Assembly (NCBI GenBank): GCA_019634145.1
Contig: JAHQVU010000086.1
Span: forward strand, 1 to 44,646
Source: Micavibrio sp.
GTDB lineage: Bacteria; Pseudomonadota; Alphaproteobacteria; Micavibrionales; Micavibrionaceae
DNA length: 44,646 nt
Direction: 5' to 3'
Part shown: positions 1-8,253 of the stretch, in pieces
How the letters are laid out: each line of letters begins with the position of its first letter
Numbering within the stretch: position 1 is the stretch's first letter
Notes under the pieces: generated by a model
Seen by the model: the letters and a program-made list of their open reading frames with translations, nothing else
Database searches by the model: none
What the model was told of the DNA's origin: nothing
Translations under genes and position numbers: made by a program

Positions 1-11
1 GCAAGGTATGG

Positions 12-875
12 GTGGAAAATGCCTCAAATTACCTGGCTTATTTACTGCTTAGTACCGTCATTCTTCTCCTTTGCACTCCGGCCAACGCTGCTGGGAATAG
101 CGAAAAATTCATATATGAAGTTTATGCAGGCGGAATCCACGCCGTAGAAGCCGAACTTCATATAAATAGTGATAAGAAAGCTAAGCGCTATAATATTGTT
201 TTAAACGCCATTACAGCAGGGTTTCTGAAAAAATTTGTTCCCTGGACAGGCACATTTGAAAGCAAAGGATGGATAAAGAAGGACGATAAATTCCGTCCTG
301 AACTGCACCAATCCACTACCGGCTGGAAAGAAGACATAGAAATCAGCACCTATAAATATAACAAAGACGGCACATTTAAATCGCTACATATAACCGATAA
401 TCACAGCGAAAATGAAATCCGCAAAACTACGAAAGAGCTGACCGACCATACAACCGATGTATTAAGTGCAACATTACAAATACTCAATGATTACAAAGAA
501 AACGGTAAATGTGAAGGCGAAGCCGATGTATTCGATGGAAAGCGTCGCTTTAAGCAAAGCTTTAAACCCACAGGCACAAAAAATCTTGATGAAAGCAGGT
601 ATTCCATTGCCGAAGGCGCGTCAGCTGAATGCGTCGTAGAGGTAACCCCGATTGCAGGGGAATGGCACAAAAAACCTCGCGGCTGGATGTCCATCCAGGA
701 GCAAGGCAGGGATCGCGGCATGATGCCCACTTTATGGATCGGTCGTGTCGGCGGTGAAGACGGGCCAATAGCGCCTTTAAAAATTCGCGTAAAAACAGCT
801 TATGGCACTTTATTCATGCATTTGGCAGAATATAGCGACGATAAAACCATCTTAAAATCAGTTAAGCGTCAATAA
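12..875 (+). CDS. DUF3108 family periplasmic protein
   Basis: The 287-residue protein begins with a signal peptide: a hydrophobic run at about residues 8-22 followed by a cleavage site of the form PANA-A near residue 26. The rest is a beta-rich soluble domain that resembles the DUF3108 family of proteobacterial periplasmic proteins of unknown function, which often sit near envelope genes. The start used is GTG, with AAGG a few bases upstream. The frame is open to the left edge, so the true start could lie outside the window. It ends 44 bases before glmU on the same strand, so co-transcription is plausible. The family call comes from overall pattern (FIYEVYAGGIHAVEAEL near the mature N terminus, GFLKKFVPWTGTFES), not a search. 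Confidence 0.7.
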   Translation: MENASNYLAYLLLSTVILLLCTPANAAGNSEKFIYEVYAGGIHAVEAELHINSDKKAKRYNIVLNAITAGFLKKFVPWTGTFESKGWIKKDDKFRPELHQSTTGWKEDIEISTYKYNKDGTFKSLHITDNHSENEIRKTTKELTDHTTDVLSATLQILNDYKENGKCEGEADVFDGKRRFKQSFKPTGTKNLDESRYSIAEGASAECVVEVTPIAGEWHKKPRGWMSIQEQGRDRGMMPTLWIGRVGGEDGPIAPLKIRVKTAYGTLFMHLAEYSDDKTILKSVKRQ

Positions 876-919
876 ATAAGCCCTCTTGCCCTTTCATCTA
901 TTCTAACGTAGAAAAAACT

Positions 920-2284
920 ATGAGCAATACTCCACTCGCAATCGTTATTCTGGCCGCAGGAAAAGGCACGCGGATGAAATCCGACAAACCAAAGGTCATG
1001 CACGAACTCGCTGGCCGCCCAATGATCAATTGGGTCATTGAAAGCGCAAAAGCCCTTAAGCCAGAGACAATTATCACCGTCATCGGCCCCGATATGCCGG
1101 AACTGAAAAAAGCGGTCGAACCCCACGACATCGTGACACAAAAAGAGCGCAACGGAACGGGTGGTGCACTAAAATGCGCCCTGCCAAAGCTTAAAGGATT
1201 TAAGGGCGACGTTTTGATACTGCTCGGCGATTGCCCACTGATAACAACTAAAACCATGAAAGCGCTGATCAAAGCGCGCTCTAAAGATTTAACAACCTCT
1301 CTATCAGTCCTCGGCATGCATATGGATAACCCCACAGGCTATGGACGCATTATTGCTGATAAGAACGGTATCGTCAGTCATATCGTTGAGGAAAAAGATG
1401 CGAATAAGGCAGAAAAATCAATCCGGATCGTCAATGCAGGTGCATTTTGCATTGATAGCAAACGCCTTGAAAGCTGGGTTAGAAAACTTGGTAATGATAA
1501 TGCCCAAGGCGAATTCTATCTTACTGATCTACCGCAAATCGCCGCACATGATGGCGCGGTTTGCGCCATGCATGTATGTGAAAATGCACAAGAATTGAAA
1601 GGCTGCAATTCACGTACTGATTTAGCCAACCTTGAAAAAAATACACAAAATCTCTTACGTGAAAATGTCATGGCGGCCGGCGTAACCATGATTGATCCCG
1701 ACACGGTGTATCTTCACTTTGATACTAAAATCGCAAGTGATTGCGTGATAGAGCCGAGCGTCTTTTTTGGCCCCAATGTTGTGTTGGAAAAGAATGTGAC
1801 GATAAAAGCCTTCTCGCATATTGAAGGCGCACATGTGAAATCTGGCGCGAAAATTGGGCCCTTTGCACGTCTAAGACCCGGCGCGACCATCGGCGAAAAC
1901 GCCGGCATCGGCAACTTCGTCGAGATCAAGAAATCAACCATCGGCGAGCGCAGCAAAATCGGCCACCTTGCCTATGTCGGTGATTGCCAGATGGGCGAAG
2001 ATGTAAACTTTTCTGCCGGTGCGATTACAGTCAATTATGATGGCTTCCAAAAACACACAACAATGATTGGTAAAGGCGTGATGGTTGGCTCTAACGTAAA
2101 TCTCGTCGCCCCGGTGCATATCGATGACGGTGCATTTATTGCTGCGGGTTCCACCATTACCGAAGACGTCCCCGCCGATGCATTGTCTATTGCTCGTGAT
2201 GCAGCACAAATCAGACAGGGCTGGGCGGCAAAATACCGTAAATTACGCGCAGCAGCCGCAAAGAAAAGAAAGGCTTCCAAATAA
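920..2284 (+). CDS. glmU: Bifunctional UDP-GlcNAc pyrophosphorylase / glucosamine-1-phosphate acetyltransferase GlmU
   Basis: GlmU acetylates glucosamine-1-phosphate and then uridylylates it to UDP-N-acetylglucosamine, the precursor of peptidoglycan and lipid A, in the cytosol. The N-terminal nucleotidyltransferase domain (about residues 1-230) carries the LAAGKGTRM nucleotide-binding loop at residues 11-19 and K25 of the KPKV motif. From about residue 250 the protein becomes a left-handed beta-helix of hexapeptide repeats, with GHLAYVGD at residues 348-355. H349 matches the catalytic histidine of the acetyltransferase site. The length of 454 residues is normal. The stop overlaps the next start by one base (TAATG). 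With glmS shortly downstream, this is an amino-sugar operon. Confidence 0.97.
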   Translation: MSNTPLAIVILAAGKGTRMKSDKPKVMHELAGRPMINWVIESAKALKPETIITVIGPDMPELKKAVEPHDIVTQKERNGTGGALKCALPKLKGFKGDVLILLGDCPLITTKTMKALIKARSKDLTTSLSVLGMHMDNPTGYGRIIADKNGIVSHIVEEKDANKAEKSIRIVNAGAFCIDSKRLESWVRKLGNDNAQGEFYLTDLPQIAAHDGAVCAMHVCENAQELKGCNSRTDLANLEKNTQNLLRENVMAAGVTMIDPDTVYLHFDTKIASDCVIEPSVFFGPNVVLEKNVTIKAFSHIEGAHVKSGAKIGPFARLRPGATIGENAGIGNFVEIKKSTIGERSKIGHLAYVGDCQMGEDVNFSAGAITVNYDGFQKHTTMIGKGVMVGSNVNLVAPVHIDDGAFIAAGSTITEDVPADALSIARDAAQIRQGWAAKYRKLRAAAAKKRKASK

Positions 2285-2478
2285 TGAGGTTATTTTTAAT
2301 TGTAATAACGGTACTGCCTTTTATCTCCTCCGTATCCTACGCGTGTGATGAGCATATGGACGCGATGGCAGCATTGGAAGATAAGCTCAATAGCGTCAAA
2401 GCAGGCGAGAAATCGATTGTTGTCGAAGCCCGTCCTGTCTCACAACCGCAAGCACGAGCCCCTCAACCGACACGATAA
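2284..2478 (+). CDS. Small exported hypothetical protein
   Basis: This 64-residue protein is translationally coupled to glmU by a TAATG overlap. It has a hydrophobic N-terminal signal sequence (residues 2-17, ending SVSYAC) and a short polar remainder with a Gln/Pro/Ala-rich tail. A cysteine at residue 18 follows the signal, but the preceding residues (SYA) are only a poor lipobox, so lipidation is uncertain. I do not recognise the family. The tight coupling and clean signal peptide argue that it is real. Confidence 0.6.
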   Translation: MRLFLIVITVLPFISSVSYACDEHMDAMAALEDKLNSVKAGEKSIVVEARPVSQPQARAPQPTR

Positions 2479-2562
2479 CAGGGGCTTTGTAACGCTTTGC
2501 AACATCATGTGAGTTGCTCTAATAAAGATATGATTTAATCTAAAGAGGCTGTAATCCTAAAT

Positions 2563-2588
2563 TTGTACTCGCTTTTTATCGTGTACAA
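2563..2588. repeat. Inverted repeat in the glmS leader
   Basis: TTGTAC (2563-2568) and GTACAA (2583-2588) form a 6-bp perfect stem around a T-rich loop in the 200-base gap before glmS. It is not followed by a T-tract. It may be part of a structured leader or an operator; the sequence does not say which. Confidence 0.35.
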
Positions 2589-2606
2589 GGCGGGTCGCGC
2601 GGAGCT

Positions 2607-2612
2607 TATAAT
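2607..2612 (+). promoter_or_regulatory. Possible -10 element upstream of glmS
   Basis: A consensus TATAAT lies 67 bases before the glmS start, just after the GC-rich stretch GGCGGGTCGCGCGG. No good -35 hexamer is visible at 16-18 bases, so this is tentative. It would allow glmS to be transcribed independently of glmU. Confidence 0.3.
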
Positions 2613-2679
2613 ATGAATAAGTAAGCACGGTAAGTCCGAAGGATAACAAAGTACAAGGGCAAAATGGAGTATAAAAACG

Positions 2680-4515
2680 ATGTGTGGAATTATTGGCATC
2701 CTAAGCGAAAATAAAAATGTTACGCCTGTACTGGTGGAAGGTTTACGCCGCCTCGAATATCGTGGCTATGATTCAACAGGCATCGCTACATTGACGGAAA
2801 ACGGTCTAGAGCGCCGTCGTGCAGAAGGCAAACTCGCCAACCTTGAATCAAAGCTGAAATCCGCCCCCCTTTCCGGCCATATCGGCATAGGCCACACTCG
2901 ATGGGCAACACATGGTGGCCCGACAGAAGATAACGCCCACCCGCACGCCACCAATCGCGTCGCAGTCGTCCATAATGGCATCATCGAGAATTACGCCAGC
3001 TTGAAAGAAGAGTTGGAGAAAAAGCAATGCCGCTTTGAAACCGATACAGATACAGAAGTCATTGCGCATCTGGTTGATGACTTACTAAAACAAGGGCTGC
3101 CCCCTCAGGAGGCAGCAAACGCAGCATTTAATCGCCTTGAAGGCGCATACGCTATCGTATTGATCTTCGCTGGCGAAGACAATCTAATGGTTGGATGTCG
3201 TCAGGGAACACCGCTTGCTATCGGCTATGGCGAAAACGAAATGTTCATGGCGAGCGATTCCTATGCTCTTGCCCCATTAACGAAAAGAATATCTTTTCTT
3301 GAAGATGGTGACCGTGTAACAGTCACCAGAGGCGGTGCGCGTATTTACGTTAACGATAATGACGATGTTGATCGTCCGATCCGCATTACCGCCCAAAGCG
3401 GCGCGAGCGCAGGTAAAGGTGAGTATAAGCACTTTATGCTCAAAGAAATTTACGAGCAGCCGGCTGTTATCGGCGAAACGCTTAATTCTTACATCCACCC
3501 TTCAACTGGCGAAATCACCATACCTGACAACATTGTCGAGGCATTAGCTAAAGCGCCGCGCATCACATTGATCGCCTGTGGTACAGCCTATTACGCTTGT
3601 ATGGTCGCTAAATACTGGTTCGAGCAAATCGCGCGTATTCCATGCGAGATTGATGTCGCTTCAGAATTCCGCTACCGCGAGGCACCGATGCCCGAAGGCG
3701 GGGTCTGCATATTTGTTTCACAGTCCGGTGAAACACTCGATACGCTTGAGGCGCTGCGCTACTGCAAGCGTGAGGGACAAACAATCATGTCTATCGTCAA
3801 CACGATCGAAAGCACGATCGAGCGCGAATCAGACCTCGTTCTCCACACACTCGCCGGCCCTGAAATTGGTGTTGCTTCGACTAAAGCGTTTACCACACAA
3901 ATCACGACATTGGCCTGTATGGTCTATGCAACCGCACGCCATAAAACAGCTATCAGCGCGGATCTTATGCGCGAAATGGCCGACGCTCTTCGTCACATTC
4001 CAAAGATCGCCGCAGATATCTTGCTCCATGATGAAGCCATCTTGCACATCGCCAAAGACATTGCCGATGCCCGTGATGTCCTTTATTTAGGGCGAGGCAG
4101 CCTTTATCCGATTGCACTAGAAGGCGCCCTTAAACTAAAAGAAATTTCATATATCCACGCCGAGGGATATGCTGCTGGAGAGATGAAACACGGGCCTATC
4201 GCCTTGATTGATGAAACGGTACCCGTTGTCGTCATCGCGCCGGGTAGCGATCCGCTCTTTGAGAAAAATGCATCAAATATACAAGAAACTGTGGCGCGTG
4301 GCGGCAAAGTCTTTTTGATCACCGATGACAAGGGGCAAAAATCTCTTAAAGACCTCGCGACATGGTCAATAGTAACAAGTGAAGAAGTAAATCCCTTCAT
4401 TGCACCAATACTCTTCTCAATTCCCGTTCAGCTCCTTGCCTATCATGTTGCCGTCACTAAGGGAACAGATGTCGATCAACCAAGAAACTTGGCAAAATCG
4501 GTTACGGTGGAATAA
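2680..4515 (+). CDS. glmS: Glutamine-fructose-6-phosphate aminotransferase (isomerizing) GlmS
   Basis: GlmS converts fructose-6-phosphate and glutamine to glucosamine-6-phosphate, the first committed step to UDP-GlcNAc. The protein starts MCGIIGIL, exposing the catalytic cysteine after Met removal. The class II glutaminase domain (about residues 1-220) has GHTRWATHG and VHNGIIENY. Two SIS sugar-isomerase domains follow, with SQSGETLDT, STKAFTTQ and the KLKEISYIHAEGY segment that supplies catalytic residues. The C terminus is PRNLAKSVTVE, typical of the family. The length of 611 residues is normal. GGAG lies upstream of the start. With glmU it forms the amino-sugar unit. Confidence 0.97.
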   Translation: MCGIIGILSENKNVTPVLVEGLRRLEYRGYDSTGIATLTENGLERRRAEGKLANLESKLKSAPLSGHIGIGHTRWATHGGPTEDNAHPHATNRVAVVHNGIIENYASLKEELEKKQCRFETDTDTEVIAHLVDDLLKQGLPPQEAANAAFNRLEGAYAIVLIFAGEDNLMVGCRQGTPLAIGYGENEMFMASDSYALAPLTKRISFLEDGDRVTVTRGGARIYVNDNDDVDRPIRITAQSGASAGKGEYKHFMLKEIYEQPAVIGETLNSYIHPSTGEITIPDNIVEALAKAPRITLIACGTAYYACMVAKYWFEQIARIPCEIDVASEFRYREAPMPEGGVCIFVSQSGETLDTLEALRYCKREGQTIMSIVNTIESTIERESDLVLHTLAGPEIGVASTKAFTTQITTLACMVYATARHKTAISADLMREMADALRHIPKIAADILLHDEAILHIAKDIADARDVLYLGRGSLYPIALEGALKLKEISYIHAEGYAAGEMKHGPIALIDETVPVVVIAPGSDPLFEKNASNIQETVARGGKVFLITDDKGQKSLKDLATWSIVTSEEVNPFIAPILFSIPVQLLAYHVAVTKGTDVDQPRNLAKSVTVE

Positions 4516-4517
4516 AC

Positions 4518-5003
4518 ATGACATCAAACATCATCCGCGCCGACTACAATAACCCCAAACACGCCAAGGACATTATCACCCTCCTCAACAGCTATGCCAC
4601 TGACCCTATGGGCGGCGGCACTCCAATTAGTGAACATGTTCGCACACACCTAATAGACAAGCTAAAATCATGCTCCACTGCTTTCAGCATCATCGCTTAT
4701 GTCGGAGATCAACCCGCTGGTCTTGCCAATTGCTTCGAAGGCTTTTCAACTTTCAAATGTGCCCCCCTTATTAACATTCACGATATGGCCGTCCACCCCA
4801 ACTATAAAGGCCAAGGCCTCAGCCAAAAAATTATGGCCAAAATCGAAGACATAGGGCATGACATCGGAGCCTGCAAAATCACCCTCGAAGTCCTATCTGG
4901 AAACATAATCGCCCAGAACGCTTACAAAAAGTTCGGCTTCAGCGATTATGAACTCGACCCTGAAAAAGGCCACGCATTGTTCTGGGAGAAAACTATTTCC
5001 TAA
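4518..5003 (+). CDS. GNAT-family N-acetyltransferase
   Basis: This 161-residue protein has a single GNAT fold. Motif A is visible as HDMAVHPNYKGQGLSQKIM (about residues 90-108), where the Q/GxGxS stretch binds the acetyl-CoA pyrophosphate, and the C-terminal NAYKKFGF is the usual motif B. The substrate cannot be told from sequence. It starts two bases after the glmS stop, with GGTGGA as a plausible ribosome site inside the end of glmS, so it probably shares the glmS transcript. Confidence 0.85.
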   Translation: MTSNIIRADYNNPKHAKDIITLLNSYATDPMGGGTPISEHVRTHLIDKLKSCSTAFSIIAYVGDQPAGLANCFEGFSTFKCAPLINIHDMAVHPNYKGQGLSQKIMAKIEDIGHDIGACKITLEVLSGNIIAQNAYKKFGFSDYELDPEKGHALFWEKTIS

Positions 5004-5236
5004 GCCCCATCACATACTTATATTCCCGCCGTATCGGCCATACACCATGCGCTGTAGATATATATCGAATTTATCACTCAATATAATCGCCTTCGGAGGG
5101 AGCCATTATTGACACAGCCATGAAATCTGTCAAAATCGGTTACGGTAGAATGATATATTGATATAAATGCAATTTAACTTGTAAAAAATATTAACCATAA
5201 AGTATTATTAAACTACAATATACGAGTTGAAAAAAA

Positions 5237-5617
5237 ATGGCACAATCAATACCGAACATATTACTGATTGAAGATGATAAAGCGGATGCAATGCTTATCC
5301 AGCTAAAAATTCGTGAAAAATGGCATAATGCCAAAATCACTCAAGTCGCCTATTTAGGAGATGCTTATCGCGAGTGTAAGCAAAACTCGTATGATCTTAT
5401 CTTACTGGACTTAAACCTACCGGACGGCTATGGCGCGCAAACAGTCTATCAAATGCGTACTTTTGAGAAAAACACGCCGATTACTGTTATCAGCACTTTC
5501 GTAAGCGATTTGGTTGAAAGAGAATCCATGAAATTCGGTGCAGAACGCGTAATGGACAAAGCCGAATTTTTAACACATTGCCCTTCGGCAACGATCGGCG
5601 GATATTTTAACGCTTAA
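5237..5617 (+). CDS. Stand-alone response regulator receiver protein
   Basis: The 126 residues are a single CheY-like receiver domain with no output domain. The acidic pair D13-D14, the phosphoacceptor D58 in LLDLNLPDG, S86/T87 and K108 in MDKAEF are all present, so it should be phosphorylatable. Such orphan receivers act in phosphorelays or by protein binding. No kinase gene is adjacent; the nearest is the hybrid kinase at 11596-13890. The ribosome site is weak (poly-A before ATG). The stop codon overlaps the prmA stop on the other strand by three bases. Confidence 0.85.
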   Translation: MAQSIPNILLIEDDKADAMLIQLKIREKWHNAKITQVAYLGDAYRECKQNSYDLILLDLNLPDGYGAQTVYQMRTFEKNTPITVISTFVSDLVERESMKFGAERVMDKAEFLTHCPSATIGGYFNA

Positions 5618-5629
5618 GGTTTTTTAAGC
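5612..5629. terminator. Small hairpin at convergent gene ends
   Basis: GCTTAA at 5612-5617 and TTAAGC at 5624-5629 flank a GGTTTT loop, exactly over the overlapping stop codons of the receiver gene and prmA. The stem is short and AT-rich, so it is at best a weak bidirectional terminator. Confidence 0.3.
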
Positions 5630-6513
5630 ACTAAAGTCGACCATTCCCCGATTTCAAACTTCTTCTTAAGCTCCAGCCCAACGCCCTCATAGCTTTCTAT
5701 TACTTGTTCAGCTTGCTCATTGAGGATACCCGATAAAATTACATATCCTTTTTCATCCGAAACAGAAACTAGTTCATCCGCCATCTCCATTAAAGGACCA
5801 GCGAGAATATTTGCAATAATCAAATCAAATGGCTTTGCAGTATGAACCTCGGGTGTTTTAAATCCATCACCACATGCAAGCGCAAGCTCACCCTTACCGG
5901 ATGGCACTTGGTTCGAATCACGATGTACCCCCGCAACACGCACACTTTCTGCATCATTATCAACGCCCAACACAGGAGTGTTCCATAGCTTCCAAGCCGC
6001 GATGGCCAAAATACCGCTGCCCGTGCCCATATCCAAAATGTTCCAAGGACATTGGCCTTGGGCTTTCAATTCTAACATAGCCTGCAGGCAGCCTTTTGTC
6101 GTGCCATGTTCACCACTGCCAAAAGCGGTCGCCGCATCAATCTGCAAACCCATTTGCCCCTCAGGGACAGAACCGTCAAAATGCGATCCATAAATGAAAA
6201 AAGGCCCAACTGAAAAAGGCGGGAACAGCGAATAGGAATATTCTAGCCAATTGCGCTCGGGCACCGTCGCGCTCTCCCAGACCAACGAACCCAGCTCCAG
6301 ATCATGCAACTCGTCTAAAACTGCCATCCGCGCATTACAATCAGATTCAGACGGAATGTCTTCAATCAACCACTCAAACACCCACGGCGCCCCATCGTGA
6401 TTCTTTTCACGCATCGCGCTATGGGCCGAACACAAATCATCAAAAACCCTGCCAATCACAACGCTTTTCTCATCGGTGATATGTGAGGGGAGTTTTACGC
6501 TTAGTTTATACAA
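5614..6513 (-). CDS. prmA: Ribosomal protein L11 methyltransferase PrmA
   Basis: PrmA trimethylates lysines and the N terminus of ribosomal protein L11 using S-adenosylmethionine. The C-terminal class I methyltransferase domain has motif I as ILDMGTGSGILAIAA, an acidic ribose-binding residue in GVDNDAES, and the catalytic motif IIANILAGPL. Before it is the family-typical ATAFGSGEHGTT. The length of 299 residues is normal. The start codon appears to be TTG (LYKLSVKLP); no ATG is near, and only a weak purine-rich stretch (GGAAAAG) lies upstream, so the exact start is less certain than the function. Confidence 0.92.
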   Translation of the reverse strand: MYKLSVKLPSHITDEKSVVIGRVFDDLCSAHSAMREKNHDGAPWVFEWLIEDIPSESDCNARMAVLDELHDLELGSLVWESATVPERNWLEYSYSLFPPFSVGPFFIYGSHFDGSVPEGQMGLQIDAATAFGSGEHGTTKGCLQAMLELKAQGQCPWNILDMGTGSGILAIAAWKLWNTPVLGVDNDAESVRVAGVHRDSNQVPSGKGELALACGDGFKTPEVHTAKPFDLIIANILAGPLMEMADELVSVSDEKGYVILSGILNEQAEQVIESYEGVGLELKKKFEIGEWSTLVLKKP

Positions 6514-6536
6514 TTTGTTATCTTTTCCGTATGTGA

Positions 6537-6947
6537 CTAATCGTCATCATCGTTCAGGTCAGCATCAGGCTCAATATCATCCAGATCGCCGAGAGCATCA
6601 TCCAGATCATCAAGGTCGTCATCAAGATCGCCCAACGCTTCATCATCCTCGTCGTCATCATCATTGCTGTCGCCATCATCAACGTCATCTAGGCTAACAA
6701 TTTCAGCACCATCGTCTTCTTCCAGCTCATCATCGCGAACCTTGGCTTTTTTGACTTCTTCTTTGCTGACATCTGCCTCTTCTTCGACTGCTGCATTGCG
6801 ACCACGGCGAGATTTGATTTTGATTTCACCAGAAAACTCTGCTTTACAATTCGGACATACAATTGGGCGCTTGTTCATATCATAGAACCGCGTTCCGCAA
6901 TCCACGCATACCCGTTTCAACCCTCTAATATCCACTGCTGCACTCAA
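6537..6947 (-). CDS. Acidic CxxC/CxxC protein, TIGR02300 (FYDLN) family
   Basis: The short N-terminal domain carries two CxxC pairs, CVDC then CPNC, around the motif GTRFYDMNKRPIVC, which looks like a zinc ribbon and matches the alphaproteobacterial TIGR02300 family. The second half is a very acidic low-complexity tail of Asp, Leu and Glu (repeats of the type DDLDDLDD). I place the start at the TTG at 6945-6947 because AGGAG sits seven bases upstream of it. An earlier in-frame TTG would put that ribosome site inside the gene. Function is not known. It lies 23 bases upstream of prmA on the same strand. Confidence 0.8.
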   Translation of the reverse strand: MSAAVDIRGLKRVCVDCGTRFYDMNKRPIVCPNCKAEFSGEIKIKSRRGRNAAVEEEADVSKEEVKKAKVRDDELEEDDGAEIVSLDDVDDGDSNDDDDEDDEALGDLDDDLDDLDDALGDLDDIEPDADLNDDDD

Positions 6948-7125
6948 CTGGTATCTCCTCAAAAGACGTTAATATATATTTTCAAATTCTCACTACTTCG
7001 GATCGAGCGCAAGTGTCAAATACAAAAAGCGATCATTTTTTTCGAAATCGTTCACAAGCCATAGACCGCGAGCCTATATAATTGTAAACTAAAAGAAATT
7101 ATATCTCGCCTTTGGAGGGTCATCC

Positions 7126-8253
7126 ATGAATAAATCTGTTGTAATCTGCGGCTTCAAACGCTCACCCATGCATTTCGCCAATAAGGGCGATCTGGCCAAG
7201 GTGCGCCCTGATGATATGGCCGCAGAAGTTGTCAAAGCGCTCATAAAGGATACAGGCGTAAAGCCAGAGGATATCGAAGACCTGATTATGGGCTGCGCAT
7301 TCCCCGAGGCCGAGCAAGGCTTTAACATCGCGCGCCTCGTTGTTAATCATGCAGACCTTCCCATCTCTATCGGCGGTGCGACCGTAAACCGCTTTTGCGG
7401 ATCAAGCATGACGGCAATACATATGGCTGTTGGCGCTATCAATTCAGGCGCAGGCGAAGCCTTCATCTGCGCAGGGGTCGAAAGCATGAGCCGCATCCCG
7501 ATGGGCGGCTTTAACCCAATGCCCAACCCCGCGATTTTCGAGAAATACCCTGAAGCCTATATGGGCATGGGTGAAACAGCCGAAAATCTTGCCAAGAAAT
7601 ATGATATCAGCCGTGACGAGCAAGAAGAATTTGCAGTCTCCTCACATCATAAAGCTGCAGCAGCAGCTAAAGATGGTAAATTCAATGATGAACTCGTCGC
7701 GATCGACGATGTAAAAGAAGATGGAACAATTCGTGGTGATTCAACCGCTGAAAAGCTCAGCACACTTAAACCCGCTTTCCTAAAAGACGGCAGCGTCACT
7801 GCTGCGACCTCTTCACCGTTGACCGATGGCTCAGCCGCCGTGCTGGTGTGTTCGGAAGAGTACGCCGATAAACACGGCCTGCCCAAACTCGCGCGCATCA
7901 AATCTATCGCGACATCAGGCTGCGCAGCGGAAATCATGGGCATTGGCCCGGTTCCGGCCACCAAAAAAGCATTAGAACGTGCAGGGCTTAAAATCGATGA
8001 CATTGATATTTGGGAGCTTAACGAAGCTTTCGCCGCGCAAGGCCTATCTGTCCTCAAAGAGCTCGGCGTTGATGTGAAAAAAGTAAACCTTGATGGCGGC
8101 GCAATCGCTCTTGGCCACCCGCTCGGCACATCCGGCGCACGAATTACCGGTAAAGCCGCAAGCTTGCTACACCGTGAGGGCAAAAAATACGCCCTCGCAA
8201 CCATGTGCATCGGCGGCGGACAAGGCGTAGCGACTGTGCTGGAGAAGATTTAA
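7126..8253 (+). CDS. fadA: Acetyl-CoA acyltransferase (3-ketoacyl-CoA thiolase)
   Basis: This enzyme cleaves 3-ketoacyl-CoA with CoA at the end of each beta-oxidation cycle. The active-site residues of the thiolase family are visible: nucleophile C91 in RFCGSSM, H331 in ALGHPLGTSGAR, and C361 in MCIGGGQG. The length of 375 residues is slightly short for the family (about 390) but both halves are complete. GGAGG lies eight bases before the ATG. The stop codon overlaps the start of the mrr-like gene by one base, and the fadN-type partner follows that gene, so this is a fatty-acid oxidation operon with an insertion. Confidence 0.95.
   Translation: MNKSVVICGFKRSPMHFANKGDLAKVRPDDMAAEVVKALIKDTGVKPEDIEDLIMGCAFPEAEQGFNIARLVVNHADLPISIGGATVNRFCGSSMTAIHMAVGAINSGAGEAFICAGVESMSRIPMGGFNPMPNPAIFEKYPEAYMGMGETAENLAKKYDISRDEQEEFAVSSHHKAAAAAKDGKFNDELVAIDDVKEDGTIRGDSTAEKLSTLKPAFLKDGSVTAATSSPLTDGSAAVLVCSEEYADKHGLPKLARIKSIATSGCAAEIMGIGPVPATKKALERAGLKIDDIDIWELNEAFAAQGLSVLKELGVDVKKVNLDGGAIALGHPLGTSGARITGKAASLLHREGKKYALATMCIGGGQGVATVLEKI

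Noticed and set aside
2479-2679. A glmS ribozyme-riboswitch before glmS
   Set aside because: The conserved ribozyme core (AGCGCC near the cleavage site and the GUUGACGAGG-like segment) is not seen, and the class is mainly found in Gram-positive bacteria.
5900-5920. A tRNA T-arm-like GGTTCGAATC
   Set aside because: It lies inside prmA with no matching acceptor or anticodon arms.
8205-8252. An earlier start for the Mrr gene inside the thiolase
   Set aside because: It would lie within the thiolase coding end, and the ATG that overlaps the thiolase stop fits the Mrr_N domain start.
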